Positions 37,345-50,469 of a stretch of 64,000 bases of DNA are shown in pieces. The DNA is from Pantoea sp. Ep11b (GTDB lineage: Bacteria > Pseudomonadota > Gammaproteobacteria > Enterobacterales > Enterobacteriaceae), in NCBI RefSeq assembly GCF_040783975.1, contig NZ_CP160631.1, positions 310,001-374,000 of the forward strand, given 5' to 3'. Position 1 is the stretch's first letter. Each line of letters opens with the position of its first letter. The notes below the pieces were generated by a model. That model was not told the DNA's origin and ran no database searches. It saw nothing but the letters and a program-made list of their open reading frames with translations. The position numbers were made by a program, and so were the translations under genes.

Positions 37345-37391
37345 TAAAATAAGTCTGTATGGTGGGCTCTGAGCGTCGGAAACGATGCGTT

Positions 37392-37425
37392 GGCGTGCTG
37401 TTAACCAGCACGCCTTTTCTTTTTT
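37392..37425 (+). terminator. Strong intrinsic terminator after the flippase fragment
   Basis: GGCGTGCTG (37392-37400) pairs with CAGCACGCC (37406-37414) around TTAAC and is followed by TTTTCTTTTTT. The 328 bp from here to yicG hold no gene that I can support. Confidence 0.92.
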
Positions 37426-37753
37426 ATCGGCTGCATCATCTCTCTTTTCGATTCTGACTCTTCTCCGCTGTCCCGCTTTCTCTCTTTTGTCCGAATGAGT
37501 GCCTGCCTGAAGGCGAACCTGTTGTCGCTGTGTCCTGCTTCCAGCCCCGTCACTGAAACGTCAGGCATGCGTCTGCCCGGCATCACCGTTCTCTCCTGTC
37601 CCTGCCGCAGATGTTCTGCAAAACTCTTTCTATGCTGACGCCGGGGCGGGCTGGTATAAACTGCGCTCATCCCGGACGCCGGACGCCAGAAAGTCCCCGT
37701 CGCCGTCTCTCGGGCAATGCCGTCGCGTTGCCGCCGTTTTACCGGAGTCTGCT

Positions 37754-40923
<3,170 letters not shown>

Positions 40924-40977
40924 ATACAGTTTCAGTATGATGCGCAGTCATTTCTTCATCTGTGGAGTAGCACACCT

Positions 40978-41253
40978 ATGGCACGCGTAACCGTTCAGGA
41001 CGCAGTAGAAAAAGTTGGTAATCGTTTTGACCTGGTGTTGGTCGCTGCACGTCGTGCACGTCAGATGCAGGTAGGCGGCAAAGATCCGCTGGTTCCGGAA
41101 GAGAACGATAAGCCGACCGTTATCGCCCTGCGCGAAATCGAAGAAGGTCTGGTCACCAATCAGATTTTAGATGTGCGTGATCGTCAGGAACAGCAAGAGC
41201 AGGAAGCCGCTGAGTTACAGGCCGTTACCGCTATCGCTGAAGGTCGTCGTTAA
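40978..41253 (+). CDS. rpoZ: RNA polymerase omega subunit
   Basis: A 91-residue omega subunit, identical in length to E. coli. It begins [20 protein letters not shown] and has [20 protein letters not shown] and the conserved [10 protein letters not shown]. It binds the beta-prime subunit, helps assemble RNA polymerase and forms part of ppGpp site 1. Its stop is 20 bases before the spoT TTG start. Proximity to spoT, which sets ppGpp levels, is the conserved enterobacterial arrangement. Confidence 0.98.
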   Translation: MARVTVQDAVEKVGNRFDLVLVAARRARQMQVGGKDPLVPEENDKPTVIALREIEEGLVTNQILDVRDRQEQQEQEAAELQAVTAIAEGRR

Positions 41254-41273
41254 CAGCCACCTGCAGGTCGCCC

Positions 41274-43379
41274 TTGTATCTGTTTGAAAGTCTCAATCAG
41301 CTGATTGAAAAATACTTGCCAGAGGAGCAGATCAAGCGCCTCCAGCAAGCCTATCTTGTCGCACGTGATGCCCACGAGGGACAGACACGCTCCAGCGGTG
41401 AGCCCTATATCACCCATCCGGTTGCCGTAGCCTGTATTCTGGCGGAAATGAAGCTCGACCATGAAACCCTCATGGCCGCGCTGCTGCATGACGTGATCGA
41501 AGACACGCCTGCCACTTATCAGGACATGGAACAGCTGTTCGGTAAAAGCGTGGCGGAGCTGGTCGAAGGCGTTTCCAAGCTGGATAAGCTGAAATTCCGC
41601 GACAAGAAAGAGGCGCAGGCAGAGAACTTCCGCAAGATGATTATGGCGATGGTGCAGGATATCCGCGTCATTCTCATCAAGCTGGCTGACCGCACCCACA
41701 ACATGCGCACCCTGGGTTCGTTACGCCCGGACAAACGTCGCCGCATCGCGCTGGAAACGTTAGAGATTTACAGTCCGCTGGCGCATCGCCTGGGTATTCA
41801 CCATCTTAAAACGGAGCTGGAAGAGCTCGGTTTCGAAGCCCTTTATCCCAACCGGTATCGGGTGATTAAAGAGGTGGTGAAAGCCGCACGCGGTAATCGT
41901 AAAGAGATGATCCAGAAGATTCTTTCTGAGATCGATGGCCGCCTGCAGGAAGCGGGCATCCCCTGCCGCGTCAGCGGTCGTGAGAAGCATCTTTACTCGA
42001 TCTACCGCAAAATGACGCTGAAAGAGCAGCGTTTTCACTCGATCATGGATATCTATGCCTTTCGCGTTATCGTGAAAGACCTGGATACCTGCTATCGCGT
42101 TCTGGGCCAGATGCACAGCCTCTACAAGCCGCGTCCGGGCCGCGTTAAAGATTACATCGCCATCCCCAAAGCCAACGGCTATCAATCGCTCCATACCTCC
42201 ATGATCGGCCCGCACGGCGTGCCGGTGGAAGTGCAGATCCGCACCGAGGATATGGATCAGATGGCGGAAATGGGGGTCGCCGCGCACTGGGCATACAAAC
42301 AGGCGGGCGAAAGTGGCACCACCGCACAGATTCGCGCTCAGCGCTGGCTGCAGAGCCTGCTGGAGCTGCAGCAGAGTGCGGGCAGTTCGTTTGAATTTAT
42401 CGAAAGCGTAAAGTCCGATCTCTTCCCGGATGAGATCTACGTCTTTACGCCTGAAGGCCGCATCGTGGAGCTGCCCACCGGCGCCACGCCGGTGGACTTC
42501 GCCTATGCGGTGCACACCGATATCGGCCATGCCTGTGTCGGCGCTCGCGTTGACCGTCAGCCCTATCCGCTGTCGCAACCCCTGACCAGCGGTCAGACGA
42601 TTGAGATTATCACCGCGCCAGGCGCCCGTCCTAACGCCGCCTGGCTTAACTTCGTCGTCAGCTCGAAAGCCCGCGCCAAGATCCGCCAGTTGCTGAAAAA
42701 CCTCAAACGCGAAGACTCCGTGAATCTGGGTCGTCGCCTGCTCAGCCACGCGCTGGGCGGCAGCCGCAAACTGGCGGAGATCCCGGCTGAAAATATCCGG
42801 CAGGAGCTGGATCGCATGAAGCTGACCTCGCTTGACGACCTGCTGGCGGAAATCGGTCTGGGCAATGCGATGAGCGTGGTGGTGGCGAAGAATCTGTTGC
42901 AGGCTGACAGCAAGGCGATCAGCAGCAGCAAGCGCGGTAAGCTGCCGATTAAAGGTGCAGATGGCGTACTGATTACCTTTGCCAAATGCTGCCGACCCAT
43001 TCCCGGTGACCCGATTGTCGCCCATGTCAGCCCCGGTAAAGGGCTGGTGGTGCACCATGAGTCGTGCCGGAACATTCGCGGCTACCAGAAAGAGCCCGAA
43101 AAATTCATGCCGGTCGAGTGGGATAAGGTCACCGAGCAGGAGTTCGTGGCGGAAATCAAGGTCGACATGTTTAACCATCAGGGCGCGCTGGCTAACCTGA
43201 CGGCCGCCATTAATACGGCCGGTTCCAATATTCAGAGCCTGAATACCGAAGAGCGTGATGGCCGCGTTTACAGCGCCTTTATCCGCCTGACCGCACGCGA
43301 CCGCGTCCATCTGGCGAATATCATGCGCAAAATCCGCGTGATGCCGGATGTGATCAAAGTCCACCGCAACCGTAATTAG
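41274..43379 (+). CDS. spoT: Bifunctional (p)ppGpp synthase/hydrolase SpoT
   Basis: A 701-residue protein that hydrolyses ppGpp and synthesises it weakly, responding to carbon, fatty-acid and iron limitation. The HD hydrolase domain shows HDVIEDT, with His72-Asp73. The synthetase domain holds YRVIKEV, SGREKHLYSIYRKM and AIPKANGYQSLHT. TGS begins DEIYVFTPEGRIVELPTGAT, and a C-terminal ACT domain has EIKVDMFNHQGALANLTAAI. The start is TTG (MYLFESLNQL), as in E. coli; no ATG fits. It ends three bases before trmH. Confidence 0.97.
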   Translation: MYLFESLNQLIEKYLPEEQIKRLQQAYLVARDAHEGQTRSSGEPYITHPVAVACILAEMKLDHETLMAALLHDVIEDTPATYQDMEQLFGKSVAELVEGVSKLDKLKFRDKKEAQAENFRKMIMAMVQDIRVILIKLADRTHNMRTLGSLRPDKRRRIALETLEIYSPLAHRLGIHHLKTELEELGFEALYPNRYRVIKEVVKAARGNRKEMIQKILSEIDGRLQEAGIPCRVSGREKHLYSIYRKMTLKEQRFHSIMDIYAFRVIVKDLDTCYRVLGQMHSLYKPRPGRVKDYIAIPKANGYQSLHTSMIGPHGVPVEVQIRTEDMDQMAEMGVAAHWAYKQAGESGTTAQIRAQRWLQSLLELQQSAGSSFEFIESVKSDLFPDEIYVFTPEGRIVELPTGATPVDFAYAVHTDIGHACVGARVDRQPYPLSQPLTSGQTIEIITAPGARPNAAWLNFVVSSKARAKIRQLLKNLKREDSVNLGRRLLSHALGGSRKLAEIPAENIRQELDRMKLTSLDDLLAEIGLGNAMSVVVAKNLLQADSKAISSSKRGKLPIKGADGVLITFAKCCRPIPGDPIVAHVSPGKGLVVHHESCRNIRGYQKEPEKFMPVEWDKVTEQEFVAEIKVDMFNHQGALANLTAAINTAGSNIQSLNTEERDGRVYSAFIRLTARDRVHLANIMRKIRVMPDVIKVHRNRN

Positions 43380-43382
43380 TGC

Positions 43383-44081
43383 ATGAACGATCAACGTTTT
43401 GCCCGGATACAGACGATGCTGGCCCTGCGCCAGCACGATCTCACGGTCTGTATGGAGAAGGTGCATAAGCCGCATAACGTTTCCGCTGTGATCCGCACCG
43501 CCGATGCCGTCGGCATCCATGAGGTGCATGCGGTCTGGCCCAGCGAGCGGATGCGCACCCAGGCTTCTGCATCCGCTGGCAGCAACAGCTGGGTCAAGGT
43601 CGTTACCCACCCCACTATCGGCGATGCCGTTAATCAGCTCCGTCAGCAGAAGATGCAGGTGTTAGCTACCCATCTCTCCGCTGATGCCGTAGATTTCCGC
43701 GAGATCGACTATACCCTGCCGACCTGCATCCTGATGGGTCAGGAAAAAACCGGTATCACCGAAGAAGCCCTGGCGCTGGCCGATCGGCAAATCGTGATTC
43801 CGATGGTGGGCATGGTGCAGTCGCTGAATGTCTCCGTCGCCTGCGCGCTTATCCTCTATGAAGCTCAGCGGCAGCGGCAGAATGCAGGACTCTACCTGCG
43901 CGACCACAGCCTGCTGGATGACGGAGAGCAGCAGCGCCTGCTGTTTGAAGGCGGCTTCCCGGTGCTGGCAAGAGTCGCAAAACAGAAAGGCTTACCCTAT
44001 CCGCGCATCAATGCGCAGGGGGAAATCGACGCCGATCCCAGCTGGTGGGCGACCATGCAGTCAACCGGTAAACAAAGATGA
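43383..44081 (+). CDS. trmH: tRNA (guanosine(18)-2'-O)-methyltransferase TrmH
   Basis: A 232-residue SPOUT methyltransferase (spoU) that methylates the ribose of G18 in the D-loop of many tRNAs. VHKPHNVSAVIRTADAVGIH is the family start. ILMGQEKTGITEEAL and IPMVGMVQSLNVSVACALIL form the knotted SAM site. E. coli TrmH has 229 residues. It follows spoT by three bases and overlaps recG by four (ATGA), so the five-gene string from gmk is probably one transcription unit. Confidence 0.97.
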   Translation: MNDQRFARIQTMLALRQHDLTVCMEKVHKPHNVSAVIRTADAVGIHEVHAVWPSERMRTQASASAGSNSWVKVVTHPTIGDAVNQLRQQKMQVLATHLSADAVDFREIDYTLPTCILMGQEKTGITEEALALADRQIVIPMVGMVQSLNVSVACALILYEAQRQRQNAGLYLRDHSLLDDGEQQRLLFEGGFPVLARVAKQKGLPYPRINAQGEIDADPSWWATMQSTGKQR

Positions 44082-46156
44082 AAGGCCGTCTGCTGGATGC
44101 CATCCCGCTCAGTACCCTGACTGGCGTCGGTGCCAGCCAGGCGGCAAAGCTGGCCAGGATTGGCCTGCACACCATTCAGGACCTTCTGCTTCACCTCCCG
44201 CTGCGTTACGAAGATCGTACCCAACTCTATGCGATTGACGATCTGCTGCCCGGCATCTGGGCCACCGTAGAGGGCGAGGTGCTGCACACCGACATCACCT
44301 TTGGCCGCCGCCGGATGATGGTCTGTCAGATCAGCGATGGCAGCGGCGTTCTGACGATGCGCTTCTTCAATTTCAACGCGGGCATGAAGAATAATCTCTC
44401 GCCAGGCCGTCGCGTCACCGCCTATGGCGAAATTAAACGCGGCCAGCGTGGCGCGGAGATTATCCACCCCGAATACCGCATTCAGGGCGAACAGAGCAAT
44501 GTGACGCTGGAAGAGACCCTGACGCCGGTCTATCCCACCACCGAAGGGATTCGTCAGGCCACGCTGCGTAATCTCACCGATCAGGCGCTGACGCTGCTGG
44601 AGAGCTGCCCGATTGCCGAACTGCTGCCGCAGGAGCTGAGCAGCGGGCTGATCAGCCTGCCTGATGCGCTCCGCACGCTGCATCGTCCACCGCCCGATCT
44701 CAGGCTCAGTGAGCTGGAGAGTGGCCGTCATCCGGCACAGCGCCGGTTGATTCTGGAAGAGCTGCTGGCGCACAACCTCAGTATGCTGGCGGTGCGCGCC
44801 GGTGCGCAGCGTTACTATGCGCTGCCGATGCCGCCACGGCACACTCTCAGCGACCAGCTGCTGGCCGCGCTGCCCTTTTCACCCACCCGCGCCCAGGCGC
44901 GCGTGGTGACGGAGATAGAACAGGATCTGGCCAACGATTTTCCGATGATGCGGCTGGTGCAGGGCGATGTCGGCTCCGGCAAGACTCTGGTCGCCGCACT
45001 CGCGGCGCTGAATGTGATCGCGCACGGCAGGCAGGTCGCGCTGATGGCGCCGACCGAGCTGCTGGCTGAACAGCACGCCAGCAACTTCCGTCAGTGGTTT
45101 GCGCCGCTGGGAATTGAAGTCGGCTGGCTGGCCGGTAAACAGAAAGGCAAAGCCCGTCAGGCGCAGCAGGAGGCGATAGCCAGCGGTCAGGTGGCGATGG
45201 TAGTCGGCACCCATGCGCTGTTCCAGGAGCAGGTCCGGTTCAGCGGGCTGGCGCTGGTTATTATTGATGAGCAGCACCGGTTTGGCGTCCACCAGCGACT
45301 GGCGCTGTGGGAAAAGGGCGAAGAGCAGGGTTTTCATCCGCATCAGCTGATCATGACCGCCACGCCGATCCCGCGCACCCTGGCGATGACCGCCTATGCC
45401 GACCTGGATACCTCCACCATCGACGAGCTGCCGCCGGGACGTACGCCGGTGACCACGGTGGCTATCCCGGACTCCCGGCGTGATGAGATCGTGGCCCGGG
45501 TTGAGCACGCCTGTCGCGAAGGACGCCAGGCCTATTGGGTCTGCACCCTGATCGAAGAGTCAGACCTGCTGGAAGCCCAGGCGGCGGAGGCGAGCTGGGA
45601 ATCGCTGAAAACCGCGCTGCCCGGCCTGAACATCGGGCTGGTGCATGGCCGGATGAAACCGGCAGAGAAACAGGCCGTCATGCAGGCGTTCAAGGCCAAT
45701 GAGCTACAGCTTCTGGTCGCGACCACCGTTATTGAGGTAGGCGTGGATGTGCCTAATGCCAGCCTGATGATCATCGAAAACCCGGAGCGGTTGGGGCTGG
45801 CACAGCTGCATCAGCTGCGCGGACGCGTAGGCCGCGGTGCCGTGGCTTCTCACTGCGTGCTGCTCTACAAAGCGCCCCTGAGCAAGACGGCGCAGAAGCG
45901 TCTGCAGGTGCTGCGCGACAGCAATGACGGCTTTGTCATTGCCCAGTTCGATCTGGAGATCCGCGGCCCCGGTGAGCTGCTGGGCACGCGCCAGACCGGA
46001 AACGCCGAATTTAAAGTCGCTGACCTGCTACGCGATCAGGCGATGGTGCCGGAAGTGCAGCGCGTGGCGCGCCATATCCATCAACACTATCCCGAACAGG
46101 CCAGCGCCCTGATTGAACGCTGGCTGCCAGAGAACACCCGCTACACCAACGTCTGA
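44078..46156 (+). CDS. recG: ATP-dependent DNA helicase RecG
   Basis: A 692-residue branch-migration helicase that regresses stalled replication forks and processes Holliday junctions. The N-terminal wedge/OB domain (about 1-180; LLHLPLRYEDRT) precedes the helicase core. Walker A is QGDVGSGKTLVA, followed by the DEQHRFG box, MTATPIPRTLAM, and the later motifs VHGRMKPAEK and QLRGRVGRGA. LEIRGPGELLGTRQTG is the RecG-specific C-terminal block. E. coli RecG has 693. It ends the gmk operon; xanP follows directly, without the gltS gene found in E. coli. Confidence 0.97.
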   Translation: MKGRLLDAIPLSTLTGVGASQAAKLARIGLHTIQDLLLHLPLRYEDRTQLYAIDDLLPGIWATVEGEVLHTDITFGRRRMMVCQISDGSGVLTMRFFNFNAGMKNNLSPGRRVTAYGEIKRGQRGAEIIHPEYRIQGEQSNVTLEETLTPVYPTTEGIRQATLRNLTDQALTLLESCPIAELLPQELSSGLISLPDALRTLHRPPPDLRLSELESGRHPAQRRLILEELLAHNLSMLAVRAGAQRYYALPMPPRHTLSDQLLAALPFSPTRAQARVVTEIEQDLANDFPMMRLVQGDVGSGKTLVAALAALNVIAHGRQVALMAPTELLAEQHASNFRQWFAPLGIEVGWLAGKQKGKARQAQQEAIASGQVAMVVGTHALFQEQVRFSGLALVIIDEQHRFGVHQRLALWEKGEEQGFHPHQLIMTATPIPRTLAMTAYADLDTSTIDELPPGRTPVTTVAIPDSRRDEIVARVEHACREGRQAYWVCTLIEESDLLEAQAAEASWESLKTALPGLNIGLVHGRMKPAEKQAVMQAFKANELQLLVATTVIEVGVDVPNASLMIIENPERLGLAQLHQLRGRVGRGAVASHCVLLYKAPLSKTAQKRLQVLRDSNDGFVIAQFDLEIRGPGELLGTRQTGNAEFKVADLLRDQAMVPEVQRVARHIHQHYPEQASALIERWLPENTRYTNV

Positions 46157-46201
46157 ATAAAATCCCGCTAATAGAGCCCTGTTATCCTCACGGGCAAACG
46201 A

Positions 46202-46229
46202 TTGCTTTTAGCCTGCGGATGATTACAAT
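46202..46229 (+). promoter_or_regulatory. Candidate sigma-70 promoter for xanP
   Basis: TTGCTT (46202-46207) and TACAAT (46224-46229) are separated by 16 bp, about 30 bp before the xanP ATG. Confidence 0.55.
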
Positions 46230-46259
46230 CGCCACACACTTTTTCGGGAAGAACAGAAG

Positions 46260-47633
46260 ATGTCCATCACTCCACAATCAGACCAGCCCTCCGCCAGGCA
46301 CAGCGAACTGATTTACCGTCTTGAAGATCGTCCACCACTGCCGCAGACGCTGTTTGCCGCCGGTCAGCACCTGCTGGCGATGTTCGTTGCGGTGATTACC
46401 CCCGCGATTCTGATTTGTCAGGCGCTGGGCCTGCCCGCAGAGGATACCCGGCACGTTATCAGCATGTCGCTGTTTGCCTCGGGCGTCGCCTCGCTGCTGC
46501 AAATCAAAACCTGGGGACCGGTGGGATCGGGCCTGCTGTCGATTCAGGGCACCAGCTTTAACTTCGTCACGCCGCTAATCATGGGCGGGATGGCGCTGAA
46601 AAATGGCGGGGCTGACGTTCCCGCCATGATGGCCGCCCTGTTTGGCACGCTGATGGTCGCCTCCTGTACCGAAATGGTGTTGTCGCGCGTCCTGCATCTG
46701 GCGCGCCGGATTATTACACCGCTGGTTTCCGGTATCGTGGTGATGATTATCGGCCTGTCGCTGATTCAGGTAGGACTGACCTCGATTGGCGGTGGCTTCA
46801 GTGCCATCAGCGACCACACCTTCGGCGCGCCAAAGAATCTGATGCTGGCGGGGGCCGTGCTGCTGGTGATTGTGCTGCTTAACCGGCAGAAAAATCCCTA
46901 CCTGCGCGTGGCCTCGCTGGTGATTGCGATGGCGGTGGGTTATCTGCTGGCCTGGGCGATGGGCATGCTGCCTGCTGCGGGCTTACCGGCCGATCAGCCG
47001 CTGATTGTGGTGCCTGCCCCGCTCTACTATGGTCTGGGCTTTGACTGGAATCTGCTTATCCCGCTGATGCTGGTGTTTATGGTGACCTCCCTGGAGACCA
47101 TCGGCGATATCACCGCGACGTCCGATGTCTCCGAGCAGCCGGTCAGCGGCCCGCTCTATATGAAACGCCTGAAAGGGGGCGTGCTGGCGAATGGCCTTAA
47201 CTCTTTTGTTTCCGCGCTGTTCAATACTTTCCCGAACTCCTGCTTCGGCCAGAACAACGGGGTGATTCAGCTGACCGGTGTGGCCAGCCGCTACGTCGGC
47301 TTTGTGGTGGCGCTGATGCTGATTGTACTGGGGCTGTTCCCGGCGGTCAGCGGTCTGGTGCAGCTGATCCCTGAACCGGTGCTCGGCGGTGCCACCATCG
47401 TGATGTTCGGCACCATTGCCGCGTCGGGCGTCCGCATCGTGTCACGCGAGCCGCTTAACCGTCGCGCCATCATGATTATCGCCCTGTCGCTGGCGGTGGG
47501 CCTGGGCGTTTCGCAGCAGCCGCTGATCCTACAGTTTGCGCCGGACTGGCTGAAAACCCTGCTCTCTTCCGGTATTGCGGCGGGCGGTATCACCGCGATC
47601 GTCCTCAACCTGATTTTCCCGCAGGAGAAGTAA
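46260..47633 (+). CDS. xanP: Xanthine permease XanP
   Basis: A 457-residue inner-membrane xanthine:proton symporter of the NCS2 (nucleobase-ascorbate) family; E. coli XanP has 463. It is polytopic, with about 14 helices expected. [19 protein letters not shown] is the first substrate-site block, and [20 protein letters not shown] and [20 protein letters not shown] are the characteristic purine-binding helices. It begins after a SD-like GGAAGAAC. A short GC-rich hairpin follows the stop. Close similarity favours xanthine over uric acid, though family specificity differs in few residues. Confidence 0.93.
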   Translation: MSITPQSDQPSARHSELIYRLEDRPPLPQTLFAAGQHLLAMFVAVITPAILICQALGLPAEDTRHVISMSLFASGVASLLQIKTWGPVGSGLLSIQGTSFNFVTPLIMGGMALKNGGADVPAMMAALFGTLMVASCTEMVLSRVLHLARRIITPLVSGIVVMIIGLSLIQVGLTSIGGGFSAISDHTFGAPKNLMLAGAVLLVIVLLNRQKNPYLRVASLVIAMAVGYLLAWAMGMLPAAGLPADQPLIVVPAPLYYGLGFDWNLLIPLMLVFMVTSLETIGDITATSDVSEQPVSGPLYMKRLKGGVLANGLNSFVSALFNTFPNSCFGQNNGVIQLTGVASRYVGFVVALMLIVLGLFPAVSGLVQLIPEPVLGGATIVMFGTIAASGVRIVSREPLNRRAIMIIALSLAVGLGVSQQPLILQFAPDWLKTLLSSGIAAGGITAIVLNLIFPQEK

Positions 47634-47640
47634 GGCCACG

Positions 47641-47658
47641 GGCAGGCTCCGGCCTGCC
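47641..47658 (+). terminator. Hairpin after xanP
   Basis: GGCAGGC (47641-47647) pairs with GCCTGCC (47652-47658) around TCCG, seven bases past the stop. The T-run is poor. Confidence 0.5.
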
Positions 47659-47751
47659 TGCTAATTATTCGGATTTACATCCAGGCTGTTGAGCTGTAAC
47701 GGGAATTCAGGCATAACAACCTCTCACCGGATTCAACTCGGGAAGGATGCA

Positions 47752-49431
47752 ATGAAATTTCTTGGAAAGTTTTTCCTCACCCTGCTTTTGCTGCTGCTGT
47801 TCACCCTGGTGGTGATCTATGTTCTGCTGCAGACACACTGGGGTGCAGGCTGGTTCAGCCGTTGGGTGAGCGACAAAACCGAATGGCATCTCTCCCTGAG
47901 TAAAATTGAACACAATTTCTCTTCCCCCTCTCACATCATTCTGGATGACTTCAGCTTTGGTCACGACGGGCAGCCTGCGGTACTGGTCGCCAGACGGGTC
48001 GATCTCGGCCTGGCGCTGATCCAGTTCAGCGATCCGCTGCACTTCAGCAGCCTGGAACTGCGCGATGGCGAGGTGAATCTGGCCAATCTGACGCAGGGCA
48101 GCGCACTGCCGATTCAGGCCGACCGCCTGCAACTCAATAATATGCGTGTCGACAGCCCCAACACCGCGCTGCCGCTGCTCGCCCGCCAGGTGAATGGCGG
48201 CATCATGCCGTGGAAACCCGTTGCCCTAGATATGCTGGGCCGCGATGCCCGCTTCCAGATGAGCGCGGGCAGCATGACGCTGAATGAAGTACCGGCTGAA
48301 AACGTCCTGATCCAGGGCAGCGTTTCCCAGGGCCGGATGCGCATCGACAATATGGGGGCCGACCTGGCGCGCGGTTCCATGACCGGTAACGGTGAACGCG
48401 ATGCCCGGGGCAACTGGAAGGTGAATCAGCTGCGCCTGAACGACATTCGTCTGCAGACCGCCAGCAGCCTGAAAGATTTTCTGCATAAGTTACAGGTGGT
48501 GCCCTCCCTTGCCATTACCCGGCTGGATCTGACCGATGCCCGCCTGCAGGGGCCGGACTGGGCGGTGACGGATCTTGATCTGACGCTGAGAAACGTGAAC
48601 TGGCAGAACGATGACTGGCAGAGTAACGACGGTTCGCTGGCGCTGAATGCCAGCAACTTCATTAACGGCGGATTTGAACTCAACGATCCCATTATCAACC
48701 TGGATTTCTCCCCGCAGGGTGTGGCGCTGACCCAGTTCAGTTCACGCTGGGCGAATGGGGTGATCCGGGCTGACGGTGAATGGTCACGCAGCGACAAACG
48801 TCTGACGCTGAAAAACCTGGCGGTGGCCGGGCTGGAATATACCCTGCCACAGGACTGGCGCGACCGCTGGCAGGCCACGCTGCCCGCCTGGCTGGAGAGT
48901 GTCGAGGTGACGCGCTTCACCTCGAACCGTAACCTGATCATTGATATCAATCCGGCGTTTCCTTTCCAGCTGACCTCTCTGGATGGCACCGGCGAAAACC
49001 TGCGGCTGGCGCAGCAGCATCAGTGGGGGATCTGGTCAGGTAAGCTCAGCCTGAATGCGGCCGAGTCGACCTTTAACCGCACCGATCTGCGTCATCCGTC
49101 GATTACGCTGAGTGCCGATGCGCAGCAGATTCAGGTGACGGAACTGAGTGCGTTCAGCAATAAAGGCCTGCTGGAAGGCACAGCCACCCTGGGTCAGCAG
49201 CCTGCCCGGCCGCTGACGCTGCAGCTGACAGGTCGTGCCGTGCCGGTCAATGTGTTGCAGAACTGGGGATGGCCGGCGTTGCCGTTATCCGGTGACAGCA
49301 ATATGCAGCTGCAGCTGCGCGCGGCGCTCGCCGCCGGTCAGCCGCTGCGTCCATCGGTTAATGGCACGTTATCTGTGGTAACTGACAGTCAGCAGGTGCA
49401 GCAGACGATGCAGGCGGGCGAGGTCCGATAA
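47752..49431 (+). CDS. yicH: AsmA family protein YicH
   Basis: A 559-residue AsmA-like protein (E. coli YicH has 569). One N-terminal membrane helix (about 3-27, very leucine-rich) anchors a large periplasmic domain of beta-strand repeats. The AsmA pattern appears at both ends, with LSLSKIEHNFSSPSHIILDD near the start and VTELSAFSNKGLLEGTATL late. Members form beta-groove structures thought to carry or shield phospholipids between membranes. I start at 47752, where the membrane anchor begins behind GGAAGG; a 21-codon upstream extension is rejected. It converges with fabY across a GC hairpin. Confidence 0.9.
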   Translation: MKFLGKFFLTLLLLLLFTLVVIYVLLQTHWGAGWFSRWVSDKTEWHLSLSKIEHNFSSPSHIILDDFSFGHDGQPAVLVARRVDLGLALIQFSDPLHFSSLELRDGEVNLANLTQGSALPIQADRLQLNNMRVDSPNTALPLLARQVNGGIMPWKPVALDMLGRDARFQMSAGSMTLNEVPAENVLIQGSVSQGRMRIDNMGADLARGSMTGNGERDARGNWKVNQLRLNDIRLQTASSLKDFLHKLQVVPSLAITRLDLTDARLQGPDWAVTDLDLTLRNVNWQNDDWQSNDGSLALNASNFINGGFELNDPIINLDFSPQGVALTQFSSRWANGVIRADGEWSRSDKRLTLKNLAVAGLEYTLPQDWRDRWQATLPAWLESVEVTRFTSNRNLIIDINPAFPFQLTSLDGTGENLRLAQQHQWGIWSGKLSLNAAESTFNRTDLRHPSITLSADAQQIQVTELSAFSNKGLLEGTATLGQQPARPLTLQLTGRAVPVNVLQNWGWPALPLSGDSNMQLQLRAALAAGQPLRPSVNGTLSVVTDSQQVQQTMQAGEVR

Positions 49432-49436
49432 TCCCA

Positions 49437-49459
49437 TCGGGGCCGCATGGCGGCCCCGA
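49437..49459. terminator. GC hairpin between convergent yicH and fabY
   Basis: A 10-bp perfect stem (49437-49446 with 49450-49459) with loop ATG fills the 31-bp gap. There is no T-run on either side. It may serve both genes as a weak bidirectional terminator. Confidence 0.55.
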
Positions 49460-49462
49460 ACC

Positions 49463-50410
49463 TCAGTTGATTCGTGCGCCGGAACCGCCCTCCTCCAGCG
49501 GCCCGTCGGGATCGGCAGGCAGAACGATATAGACCCCTTCAAACACCGCGCCACGCTCATCATCTCCAAACAGCTCGACTTCAAGCTGCACGCGCGCTTT
49601 ACGTCCGCGCGCCAGCCGGTCGAGATCGCCGCTTAAGGAGCCCAGGTCGGCAATGGCGCCCGGCCGTCCGCTGATGGGCTGGCTGTAGCGGATGTGCGCA
49701 TCCGCCAGAATAATGGTGCCGCCAAGGTGACGCTCGCGCAGCAGCAGCCAGATTAATCCCCAGCCGGTCAGCGTAGCCAGTGAGAAGAGGCTCCCGGCGA
49801 ACAGGGTATGATGGGGATTCTGGTTGCCCGCTTCCGGCATGGTGGTGATAAATTTCTGCCCGGTAAACTGCAGGATGCGCACCCCCATCTTCTCGCTGAG
49901 GGGGATGTGATCGTACCAGGCCTGTTGCAGCTGACCGCACCAGTCGGCGCGATGCAGGATATCGTCAAGGGTGACGACCGGTTTAATCATCAGGAAGTGA
50001 CGTACCGGCGTAGTCTGCGGCGCGGTGATCTCGCCCTGATTGATGTAGCCCAGTTTGGCGAAGAAGGCGACAGCATCCTCACGGGCACTGCAGGTGACCC
50101 GCTTGACCCCCTCCTGACGCGCCACCGACTCCAGCGTCATCGCCACCAGCGTACCCAGGCCTTTGCCCTGCACCGAGGGGTGAACGGCCATAAAGCGGAT
50201 TGCGGCCTCGTTGTCGGCATTGATATAGAGACGGCCAATGGCGACCGGGTTTCCCTGCTCATCAACCACCATCTGATGATGCGCCAGGGCATCCCACGCG
50301 TCACGTTCCGACCCCGGCGGCTGGCGCAGAGGTTTACGCAACATCTCCCAGCGGAACTGATAATAGATATCCAGCTCTTCCGCCGTCTGTGGCACACGAA
50401 GGTGATACAT
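49463..50410 (-). CDS. fabY: FabY (YiiD): GNAT plus thioesterase-like fatty-acid synthesis protein
   Basis: A 315-residue two-domain protein. The N-terminal GNAT acyltransferase half has [20 protein letters not shown], the acetyl-CoA loop. The C-terminal half is a hot-dog (thioesterase-like) domain around [20 protein letters not shown]. coli YiiD has been renamed FabY, an alternative starter of fatty-acid synthesis when FabH is missing; I take that from memory. The start at 50410 ([13 protein letters not shown]) has an excellent ribosome-binding site (GGGAG). An in-frame start at 50473 would overlap dtd. It is last in the yihX-yihY-dtd-fabY string. Confidence 0.9.
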   Translation of the reverse strand: MYHLRVPQTAEELDIYYQFRWEMLRKPLRQPPGSERDAWDALAHHQMVVDEQGNPVAIGRLYINADNEAAIRFMAVHPSVQGKGLGTLVAMTLESVARQEGVKRVTCSAREDAVAFFAKLGYINQGEITAPQTTPVRHFLMIKPVVTLDDILHRADWCGQLQQAWYDHIPLSEKMGVRILQFTGQKFITTMPEAGNQNPHHTLFAGSLFSLATLTGWGLIWLLLRERHLGGTIILADAHIRYSQPISGRPGAIADLGSLSGDLDRLARGRKARVQLEVELFGDDERGAVFEGVYIVLPADPDGPLEEGGSGARIN

Positions 50411-50469
50411 GTAATGTTTCTCCCGTTCGGAGCTTGCGTGGCCTGATCCCTGCCGCTCAGCTGACGATC

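Noticed and set aside
37401..37670. 89-codon minus-strand frame before yicG
   Set aside because: It overlaps the arm of the strong terminator at 37392-37425, has low-complexity charged sequence and no ribosome-binding site.
41760..43610. 616-codon open frame antisense to spoT
   Set aside because: It mirrors spoT's codon pattern, has no recognisable domains or ribosome-binding site, and is a product of GC-rich third positions. spoT itself is certain.
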